Positions 1 through 5,405 of a stretch of DNA of 5,405 nt are shown piece after piece. The notes under the pieces were generated by a model, which was not told the DNA's origin, did no database searches, and was given only the letters and a program-made list of their open reading frames with translations. A program made the translations under genes and the position numbers. Location: positions 1 through 5,405 of the forward strand of contig JAZDLC010000382.1 in NCBI GenBank assembly GCA_043802345.1, given 5' to 3'. Every line of letters starts with the position of its first letter. Within the stretch, counting starts at the first letter, position 1. Source of the DNA: JAZDLC01 sp043802345 (GTDB lineage: Bacteria > Planctomycetota > B15-G4 > JADJEK01).

Positions 1-25
1 ATGGATGCAATAAGGTAGTCCCTCC

Positions 26-56
26 ATGGATGCGGGGAGCAGGGTGCGGTCGCCGA
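26..56 (+). repeat. Imperfect direct repeat, copy A
   Basis: ATGGATGC, GGAGCAGG, GCGGTCG and CGA recur in the same order and at the same spacing at 377-407; 26 of 31 positions are identical without gaps. With gaps, similarity may extend to the CTGTGG at 88-93 (matching 437-442), giving a unit of roughly 65 bases. A shorter ATGGATGCAA also occurs at 1-10, so the array may continue to the left of the window. I do not recognise the family. Confidence 0.55.
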
Positions 57-376
57 CCTGTGAGGAGGTGGAGTCGTCCTTGTACTTCTGTGGAGGGGCG
101 TGTCGGTTCAAGGGAAATCCCGTTCGTAGGATCTGCCAGTCTTCTCGGTTTACTTTGCCCTTCGAGGAAGGCTTGATCCATCGACGTCAGCCACGGAACA
201 GACCGTGGGCGCTGTCCAGGGCGTGTGCTCACTCTCGCGGGCATGCCGGACGGCTGCGGTCGATGTGACACGGCACAAGGGAGCGAGCCGCGCGGAGCGG
301 GCCCTTTTGGAGCCAGGCGGAGCGCGGCGGTTTCTTCGCCTGGACGTTGCATCGGACAGACCGATCTCATGGACCG

Positions 377-407
377 ATGGATGCAAGGAGCAGGTCGCGG
401 TCGGCGA
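377..407 (+). repeat. Imperfect direct repeat, copy B
   Basis: This is the partner of 26-56, lying 351 bases away in the same orientation. Its first ten bases, ATGGATGCAA, match position 1-10 exactly. The copy runs toward the hairpin at 432-446, so that hairpin may belong to the extended unit. Copy A has no equally clean hairpin at the matching place. Confidence 0.55.
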
Positions 408-431
408 GCAAGTCGGGAACGACCTTTGGTT

Positions 432-446
432 GCGGCCTGTGGCCGC
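432..446 (-). other. Perfect GC-rich hairpin in the downstream stretch
   Basis: GCGGCC (446-441 on the minus strand) pairs perfectly with GGCCGC (437-432) around an ACA loop, about 44 bases past the TPR/HEAT stop. It is followed by AACCAAAGG, with no U-run. It could act with the stem-loop at 471-489 at the end of the transcript. A chance palindrome in GC-rich DNA is also possible. Confidence 0.3.
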
Positions 447-470
447 GCTGTGCCCTCTGTGGTGAATCCC

Positions 471-489
471 ACCGTCGTCGGACAACGGC
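471..489 (-). terminator. Stem-loop directly after the TPR/HEAT stop codon
   Basis: Read as minus-strand RNA, CCGUUGU (488-482) pairs with ACGACGG (478-472) around a CCG loop, with one internal G-U pair. A further G-U pair (489 with 471) can close the base. The stem starts at the first base after the TAG at 490-492. No U-run follows, so it is not a standard intrinsic terminator; it may instead protect the mRNA 3' end. The pairing is seen in the sequence; the terminator role is inference. Confidence 0.35.
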
Positions 490-2943
490 CTACTTCGGGG
501 ATTGCGGGGTCTCCTTCGACCTTCCCAGGTTTTCGAGCGCCTGGACGGCGGCCTTGCGCACGGCGAGGTCGGAGTCCTCCAGCAGGTCCATCAGGGCCGG
601 TACGGCCGCGACGTCGCCGAGCGCGCCGAGGGCGAGCGCGCCGCCCTGGCGGTCGATCGGATCCTCGCTCTTCAAGAGGCGCATCGCGCGCTCGATCGCC
701 TCGCTCCGGCCGGCCGGACCGAAGAGGGCGGCGGTCGTCCGCTGGTACCTGCGCTTCTGGATCGACTCCACCGCGGCTCCCGCCTGGTTCCGGACCAGGT
801 AGGCATCCGACTCCAGGAGCGCGGTGAGCTTCGGCAGCAGCGAATCGAATGCGGCCAGGTCCGCCAGCTTGCAGGCTTCGATCACCGTCTCCTGGTCTTC
901 GCTGCCGAGGGCCTGTGTGAGCAGCTTCTCCAGGACCGGGCCGGGAACCCGGTCGACGACGAACTTCAGCAGGTCCGCGTCAATCCGCTCCGCCGGCAGC
1001 CGCTGCACGAAAGAGTCCAGCAGCTCGCCGTTTGGAATCTGCTTCGCGATCGTGGCGGCGTCACCGTCGCGCTCAGCCAGCCTCAGTAGGTCCGGGAGCG
1101 CCCCGATGCCGACGACCTGCGCCAGGCAGGTGATCGCCTTGTCCCGCAGATCCCGATCACCTTCTCCGAGAACCCGGCGCAGCTCCGGAACCGCGTCCTC
1201 ACCGGCGGACTTCGCGTAGAAGTCGAGCAACCGGGGAGCGTTGCCGCCGGCACGAAACCCCGGCCTCCGCAGGAGGGCCAGCGCCGGCCGGGCCGCTTCC
1301 TTCCAGGGATAATCCATGGCGACGTAGAATGCGGCGGCAGCCAGATCGACATCCTCACCCCCGAGATCCGAAAGGAGGTGTGGCAGCGACACGACGACGT
1401 CTTGCCGTACGTGCTGAAAGAGCTGCTTGTAGGTTAAGAGCCGGACCGCAGGAAACCCAGATCGGGCCGCCACGACGTAGAGCGAGATTGGGCCCTCCCC
1501 GAACGGAGCTCCCCCTACCTGGACGACCTGTCGAATGAAGTCCAGCAGGCCGAGCTGTCCCTGGACGGTGGTCGATTCCTGGAACGCCGATTTGATCAGT
1601 TGCCACCACTGGTCGGGCCTTGCGTTCGTCAACTGGTACAACTGAGCCACTATCTCGGATCGCAGACCAGAGATCACGTCGGATGGGAGTGCAGCGTCCG
1701 TGCAGCGAAGGAGCGCTACGAGGTCTTCCCCCAGCAGACCGCGATTCCTGGCATGCAGAAGCTCCCGCAGGCGGCGAGTGGAATTCCCTCCTGCCGAACG
1801 GCTCAATTCAGCGCGGAAGAAGGCGCACACGGCCTCGCGTACCTCGTCCCCCCAGGGTAACGGACTCTCTGTCAGGATCTCGATTCCGACAGCCTCAACC
1901 AACGGATCGCTGTCCGAGAGGAGCTGCATTGCGGCGGCATTCGCGGCTGCGGGCTCGAAGTTCATCATCCCCTTGGCCGCGGCGCGGCGGATTTCGGGCT
2001 CCTTGTCCTGGAGCAGCAGGTTGAGCGAGGATGCGAGCTCCTGCGAGAGTCTGGGGTTGGACGCCACCTGCTGGGTAGCAGCCAACCGCACGGAGGAGGA
2101 CTCGGAGCTCAGGATCGTGCGCAGGGTCTGAACGAACGGGCTCCAGTCGATTTGGCGATTCCCGAGGATCTCGGCACGCACCGCCGGGTCCGGGTCGTCC
2201 AGCGCGATGGCGACCAACCTGGCCATAACCTCCGAAGAAAAGTCCTGCGCATAGCGGAGGTTTTTCGCGGTGGCCCTGCGGGTCTCGACATCCGGATGGG
2301 TCAGGGCGACTTTGAAGAGTGTCTCCGTCTGCTCATCGACACGCCACCCGCTCGCACTCCCCGCCACCAACCGGGGGAAGAGGACCTCCTTGTCACCGAG
2401 CGCACGCTCGAGCGCGGAGATCGACTGCATCCCTCCCACCTGCGCCAGCAACCGCGCCGCCTGCTCCACCACCAACGCCTCTCGGCTCCTGAGTCCCTCT
2501 TCCAGGTACGGTAGCGCCAGGCGGCCGATGCGCATTAGATCCGGGACGGCGGCCGTCCGGTTCGAAACTCCCAGATCCTCGACCAGCACCCGGATCTGGG
2601 CGGCAAGTTCCGGGTCGATCCCCTCGGCGGGGTCTTTCTCCGCGAGAGCCGCCACGGCCTCCTCGCTGTTCGGGTCGAGCTTCAGCGCCTGCTGATAGAG
2701 CGCCCGCGCCTCCTCCTGCCGCCCGGTCGCCTGCAGGCACCGAGCCCGGCCGAGCACTGACTTCAGCTCCAGATCTGCGTTGCCCGCCTGCTTCGCCGCG
2801 ACGGCCGCTTCCGCGTACTTCTCCGCCGCCTGGTCCATCTGCCGGAGGGCGGACTCGAGATAGAACGCGCGGTAGAAGAGCTGGTCCGCGTCTCCCTGCG
2901 TGAGAGCCGCGAGCAGCACCAGGATCATGCTCAAGAGTTTCAT
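490..2943 (-). CDS. Exported TPR/HEAT-repeat protein of unknown function
   Basis: This 817-residue protein probably acts as a protein-binding scaffold outside the cytoplasm; no enzymatic motif is visible. Residues 1 to about 19 (MKLLSMILVLLAALTQGDA) form a signal peptide with a short charged start, hydrophobic core and possible cleavage after GDA; there is no lipobox cysteine. Residues 21-91 read as two TPR-type helical hairpins, the second ending ARALYQQALKLDPN. From about 130 to 808 comes an alpha-solenoid of HEAT-like repeats, clearest at 255 (VRAEILG), 285 (VRLAATQQVA), 318 (IRRAAAKGM), 717 (VRNQAGAAVESI), 764 (DRQGGALALGALGD) and 795 (VRKAAVQALENLG). The middle (about 360-520, including a WW pair at 446-447) is less regular. 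I chose the ATG at 2943 because AAAGGAGG lies five bases upstream and it opens directly on the signal peptide. A TTG at 3048 in the same frame would overlap the regulator and bury the signal sequence. It lies 79 bases after the regulator, probably in the same operon. Function is open: adaptor, envelope assembly factor, or accessory of the sensor. Confidence 0.88.
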   Translation of the reverse strand: MKLLSMILVLLAALTQGDADQLFYRAFYLESALRQMDQAAEKYAEAAVAAKQAGNADLELKSVLGRARCLQATGRQEEARALYQQALKLDPNSEEAVAALAEKDPAEGIDPELAAQIRVLVEDLGVSNRTAAVPDLMRIGRLALPYLEEGLRSREALVVEQAARLLAQVGGMQSISALERALGDKEVLFPRLVAGSASGWRVDEQTETLFKVALTHPDVETRRATAKNLRYAQDFSSEVMARLVAIALDDPDPAVRAEILGNRQIDWSPFVQTLRTILSSESSSVRLAATQQVASNPRLSQELASSLNLLLQDKEPEIRRAAAKGMMNFEPAAANAAAMQLLSDSDPLVEAVGIEILTESPLPWGDEVREAVCAFFRAELSRSAGGNSTRRLRELLHARNRGLLGEDLVALLRCTDAALPSDVISGLRSEIVAQLYQLTNARPDQWWQLIKSAFQESTTVQGQLGLLDFIRQVVQVGGAPFGEGPISLYVVAARSGFPAVRLLTYKQLFQHVRQDVVVSLPHLLSDLGGEDVDLAAAAFYVAMDYPWKEAARPALALLRRPGFRAGGNAPRLLDFYAKSAGEDAVPELRRVLGEGDRDLRDKAITCLAQVVGIGALPDLLRLAERDGDAATIAKQIPNGELLDSFVQRLPAERIDADLLKFVVDRVPGPVLEKLLTQALGSEDQETVIEACKLADLAAFDSLLPKLTALLESDAYLVRNQAGAAVESIQKRRYQRTTAALFGPAGRSEAIERAMRLLKSEDPIDRQGGALALGALGDVAAVPALMDLLEDSDLAVRKAAVQALENLGRSKETPQSPK

Positions 2944-2948
2944 CATGA

Positions 2949-2956
2949 CCTCCTTT
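2949..2956 (-). promoter_or_regulatory. Strong ribosome binding site of the TPR/HEAT gene
   Basis: The minus strand reads AAAGGAGGTC and then ATGATG. The AAAGGAGGT is an almost full match to the 16S rRNA anti-Shine-Dalgarno. It lies two bases before the first ATG (2944-2946) but five before the second (2941-2943), so the second is the better start. It decides the start against the upstream in-frame TTG at 3048 and ATG at 2970, neither of which gives an N-terminal signal peptide. Confidence 0.85.
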
Positions 2957-3022
2957 GCGGGACCGACCATTCGATCCGCAAGAAGTATCGCCGCCAGATC
3001 AACACGGAATGTCCCGAGGGTG

Positions 3023-3715
3023 TCACGATCCTGTCTCCCCTGATTCAAGGCGATAGCCGATGCCGTGGACCGTCACGATCACCTTCGGCCGGGCCGGATC
3101 CGCTTCCAGTTTGCGCCTGAGGCGCGCCACATGGTTGTCAAGCGTCCTCGTGGTATGGCGCGGACTCAGCCCCCAGAGTTCGCGCAGCAGGCGCTGCCGG
3201 TCGACCGCCTGCCCCCGGTGTTCGAGCAAGTACTTCAGCACGTCGATCTCGATCGGCGTCAGCTCCTCTTCCCGGTCGCCGCACTTCGCGGTGTGCGCCT
3301 CCAGATCGACGATCACTCCGGGAAGCCGCAGTTCCCGGCCGGAGGTCGCTCCCGCCCGGCGCAGGAGCGCCTCGATCCTCGCCAGCAGTTCCGCCACGCC
3401 GAATGGCTTCTTCACGTAGTCGTCCGCCCCGAGGGTGAGCCCCATGACCACGTCGGTCTCCTGTCCCCGCGCCGTCAGGCAGATCACCGGCAGCTTGCGC
3501 CCGTCCTCGCGCAGCTCCCTCAAGAGATCGAGCCCGTCGCCGTCCGGGAGGTTCAGGTCGAGCAGGACCAGGTCGATGCCTCCTTCCTTCAGGAGACTCC
3601 TGGCCGCGCCGACCTCGCCCGCGCCGAGCACCTCGTACCCTTCCTGTTCCAGGTTGAAGCGCACGCCCCGCGCCAGATCGACATCATCCTCGACGAGCAG
3701 CAGCCTGGCCTTCAT
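3023..3715 (-). CDS. OmpR/PhoB-family response regulator (receiver + winged helix)
   Basis: This 230-residue protein has the normal length and layout of an OmpR-type transcription regulator. The receiver domain (about 1-120) has the acidic pocket E9/D10/D11 (LLLVEDD), phosphoacceptor D53 in LLDLNLPDGDG (codon at 3557-3559), T81 in CLTAR, and K103 in VKKPF. The C-terminal winged-helix DNA-binding domain (about 130-225) contains ELTPIEIDVLKYLLEH, the recognition-helix segment TRTLDNHVARLRRKL (189-203), and the hairpin wing ending in VHGIGYRLE. It should be phosphorylated by the kinase encoded just upstream. The ATG at 3713-3715 overlaps the kinase stop as ATGA, the usual sign of translational coupling, and is preceded by GGGAG at five bases. 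All key residues are present, so it should be a phosphorylation-dependent DNA-binding regulator. Its target promoters cannot be read from this window; the downstream exported-repeat gene is one candidate only if a promoter lies in the 79-base spacer, where I see no convincing one. Confidence 0.97.
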   Translation of the reverse strand: MKARLLLVEDDVDLARGVRFNLEQEGYEVLGAGEVGAARSLLKEGGIDLVLLDLNLPDGDGLDLLRELREDGRKLPVICLTARGQETDVVMGLTLGADDYVKKPFGVAELLARIEALLRRAGATSGRELRLPGVIVDLEAHTAKCGDREEELTPIEIDVLKYLLEHRGQAVDRQRLLRELWGLSPRHTTRTLDNHVARLRRKLEADPARPKVIVTVHGIGYRLESGETGS

Positions 3716-5405
3716 GCCAACTCCCGTGTCGTGGTTTCTTTGGTGGCGGGCAGGAGCAGCTCGAAGCAGGCGCCGCCGCCGTCCCGGTTGTATGCCCGGA
3801 CCGTTCCGCCATGTTGCTCAATCACTTCTCGGACCAGGGCGAGACCGAGCCCGGTGCCGCGTCGCGATGGCGATGGCCCGCGCACGAACCGCTCGAAGAT
3901 CCGCTCCTCCATGCCGGCCGGCAGGCCCGGTCCTGCGTCCGACACGAGCACGCGCAGTCCGCCCGGTTCGCGCTCCACGCGAAGCGAGACCATGCCTGCC
4001 GCCGCGTGCCTGAGGCCGTTCTCGAGCAGGTTGCCGAACACCCCCTTCAACCCATCCGGATCGGCGCGCACCTCCAGCTCGCCCTCGGGCAGGTCCAGCT
4101 CGATCGTCATGCCCGCCTCCTGGAAGAGCGCCCGGTGGGCGTCCGCCACGTCCTGGATCAGCGCCCGCAGGTCGACGGCTCGCCGATTCCCCGGAGGGGC
4201 CGAGGTTCGCGAGAGATCGAGGACGGTGTCGACCAGCCGGGACAGGCGCTCCGCCTCCCGGGCGGCGATGCCCGCGAACTCGCGCGCTTCTTCGGGATCC
4301 TTGACCTTCCCCGAGGCGAGAGTCTCGGCGTACATCCGGATCAGGGTCAGCGGCGTGCGCAGGTCGTGGCCCACGCGGGCCACGAAGCTGGAGCGGGCCT
4401 CGGCCGCGGCAGTCTCGCGGCGGGCCGCGCGGTGCATCCAGAAGATCGCCAGCCCGAGCCCGAGCAGCAGCAGCACCGAGCCGCCGAGCATCAGGCGTGA
4501 CCTGCGCTCCGCCTCGTTCTCCACCTCCTCGCGGTCGGCCAAAGCCACCACGCGCACCCCCGGCAGAAAGTCGCCGACGCTGATCGCCTCGGTCAGGACT
4601 CCCGGATCCTGGGGCGGCAGCATGCCGCGCTCGAGCACGAATTCGTCCGGTCCCACTTCCGGTGCCGGTCCGGCCGCGAACCGGTATGCGCCGTCCGGCA
4701 TCGGCTCTCGCACCAGGATCCATCCCTGCTCCAGCTCGACCCGGCCGCCCTGGTCCGTGGGACCGGCCGGCACGAGTCCGAGAAGACGCCGCAGAAACTC
4801 GACCTCGGTCCTGCGCTTCGCCAGGGCATCCTCCCGCAGCAGGCCGGCCTGCCCGAGCAGGCCGATCGCGATCACCTCGTCCGGCCCGCCCACGCAGGCC
4901 AGCAGGTCGCCGGCAAGCTCCGGATCCACGGGGTCGGCATGGGCCCTTGCGATCAGGCCCTCGAGCAGCGTGCCGCGCTCTTCATCGGTGAGCAGTTCCA
5001 GGAACCGCCCGCTCGCTTCCTTCGCGGCTTCTTCTGAGCCGCGACCTCGGAGATGCGACGCCCACCGGTACGCGGCCAGCTTGCGGACCTCGTCGGCGTT
5101 CTCCGGCGCCGCGGCGGCGCGGTAGAGTCCTGCCGCGTCCTCATTGTCTTCCGGTTCGAACTCCGCCTGCCCGGCGCGCGCCAGCAGCCACTCCCCCATC
5201 GGATCGCGGCCACGGACCAGTTTCAGCCGCCCGGGCGCCGCCGGCTCCTTCGGCGTGACGAAGACGCCGTCCCGAAAGAGCGCCGTTCCTGCCTCCTCCG
5301 TGCGAGCGCTCCGCCGCAGGCGCTCCACGGCGACGACCAGCGCGCGGGCGGACTCGCCGGCCGCGGCCTGGAGCCGGCTGCGCGCCGCCTGCTCCGCCGC
5401 CGCCT
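3712..5405 (-). CDS. Sensor histidine kinase, membrane-bound, 5' end cut by the window edge
   Basis: This is a two-component sensor kinase that should autophosphorylate on histidine and pass the phosphate to the regulator encoded next to it. About 563 residues are visible, numbered here from the first full codon at 5403. Residues 1-300 form an unrecognised sensor region: Ala/Arg-rich helix, helical TPR-like stretch (about 70-210), then a probably beta-rich stretch. A hydrophobic segment at about 304-323 (LLLLGLGLAIFW) is the membrane helix before the core. The H box reads GHDLRTPL, with His346 at 4366-4368 and the usual acidic residue next to it. The N box (NLLENGLRHA, near 458), G1 (DAGPGLP, near 489), F box (IFERF) and G2 (GTGLGLAL, near 516) are all present, so the ATPase domain looks intact. 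A GTG at 5328 is not the likely start, because the frame stays open and protein-like for 25 more codons to the edge; a first TM helix is expected outside the window. The stop overlaps the regulator's ATG. Family is certain; the signal sensed is unknown. Confidence 0.95.
   Translation of the reverse strand, partial: AAAEQAARSRLQAAAGESARALVVAVERLRRSARTEEAGTALFRDGVFVTPKEPAAPGRLKLVRGRDPMGEWLLARAGQAEFEPEDNEDAAGLYRAAAAPENADEVRKLAAYRWASHLRGRGSEEAAKEASGRFLELLTDEERGTLLEGLIARAHADPVDPELAGDLLACVGGPDEVIAIGLLGQAGLLREDALAKRRTEVEFLRRLLGLVPAGPTDQGGRVELEQGWILVREPMPDGAYRFAAGPAPEVGPDEFVLERGMLPPQDPGVLTEAISVGDFLPGVRVVALADREEVENEAERRSRLMLGGSVLLLLGLGLAIFWMHRAARRETAAAEARSSFVARVGHDLRTPLTLIRMYAETLASGKVKDPEEAREFAGIAAREAERLSRLVDTVLDLSRTSAPPGNRRAVDLRALIQDVADAHRALFQEAGMTIELDLPEGELEVRADPDGLKGVFGNLLENGLRHAAAGMVSLRVEREPGGLRVLVSDAGPGLPAGMEERIFERFVRGPSPSRRGTGLGLALVREVIEQHGGTVRAYNRDGGGACFELLLPATKETTTRELA
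3721..3725 (-). promoter_or_regulatory. Ribosome binding site of the response regulator
   Basis: GGGAG on the minus strand lies five bases before the regulator's ATG, inside the last codons of the kinase gene. Together with the ATGA overlap it supports the ATG at 3715 and coupled translation of kinase and regulator. Confidence 0.65.

Larger units (their letters stand above)
1..489. other. Gene-free stretch downstream of the operon
   Basis: No gene is supported here. Short open frames exist on both strands, but none has a convincing ribosome binding site, recognisable motif or the G/C-rich third positions of the neighbouring genes. One minus-strand frame is open from about 496 through the left edge (about 165 codons, rich in Arg, Pro and Thr), with mixed third positions unlike the genes to the right. 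The stretch holds the direct repeat (26-56, 377-407), two stem-loops near its right end, and small hairpins such as CCACGG/CCGTGG at 191-208 and CCTTC/GAAGG at 159-171. It could be intergenic DNA, a decayed element, or the downstream part of something outside the window. Confidence 0.5.

Noticed and set aside
103..130. GGTTCAA followed by GGGAAATCCC, resembling a tRNA T-arm
   Set aside because: The T-stem does not pair around the loop, and no acceptor, D or anticodon arms can be placed at the right distances.
159..208. Small hairpins CCTTC/GAAGG and CCACGG/CCGTGG as terminators
   Set aside because: Short stems with no U-run on either strand, and too far from the HEAT stop to be assigned a role.
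150..485. Minus-strand 111-codon frame just after the HEAT stop
   Set aside because: No Shine-Dalgarno, no recognisable motif, and third positions unlike the neighbouring genes; it also contains the stem-loops that look like a transcript end.
225..827. Plus-strand frames of 150-200 codons running into the HEAT gene
   Set aside because: Their right halves are antisense to the HEAT coding region, their translations are Arg/Pro/Gly-rich with no motif, and no ribosome binding site supports them.
2944..3022. Possible promoter in the spacer before the HEAT gene (TTGATC and GATACT on the minus strand)
   Set aside because: The two hexamer-like elements are only seven bases apart, and no other pair has acceptable spacing and match.
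3065..5125. A 686-codon open frame on the plus strand opposite the kinase and regulator
   Set aside because: It is antisense to two genes with intact catalytic motifs, is low-complexity (Ser/Arg/Pro-rich), and is the usual by-product of strong G/C third-position bias on the opposite strand.

Overview
The window looks like a GC-rich chromosomal segment from a Gram-negative-type environmental bacterium. The evidence is a sensor kinase with a large predicted extracytoplasmic part, a secreted helical-repeat protein, and strong G/C preference at third codon positions. The kinase layout (long helical sensor region, one TM next to the catalytic core, HDLRTPL box) is one I associate with Acidobacteriota and neighbouring phyla, but the sequence does not fix the taxon.

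All three supported genes lie on the minus strand and read right to left. First is a sensor histidine kinase (3712-5405) whose N-terminus lies beyond the right edge. It overlaps by four bases (ATGA) an OmpR/PhoB-type response regulator (3023-3715). After a 79-base spacer with a very strong ribosome binding site comes an 817-residue protein (490-2943) with a signal peptide, an N-terminal TPR segment and a long run of HEAT-like repeats. The arrangement suggests one transcription unit: a membrane sensor and its DNA-binding regulator, followed by an exported scaffold-like protein that may be a target, accessory or unrelated passenger.

Bases 1-489, downstream of the last gene, hold no gene I can support. 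The stretch is less GC-biased than the genes. It contains two stem-loops just after the stop codon of the HEAT gene and a diverged direct repeat (26-56 and 377-407, perhaps reaching about 65 bases). One minus-strand frame stays open through the whole stretch to the left edge, but it does not look coding.

I see no CRISPR array, tRNA, rRNA, insertion sequence or phage gene. The most interesting points are the pairing of a two-component system with an exported TPR/HEAT protein, the unrecognised sensor region of the kinase, and the repeat in the left intergenic stretch.
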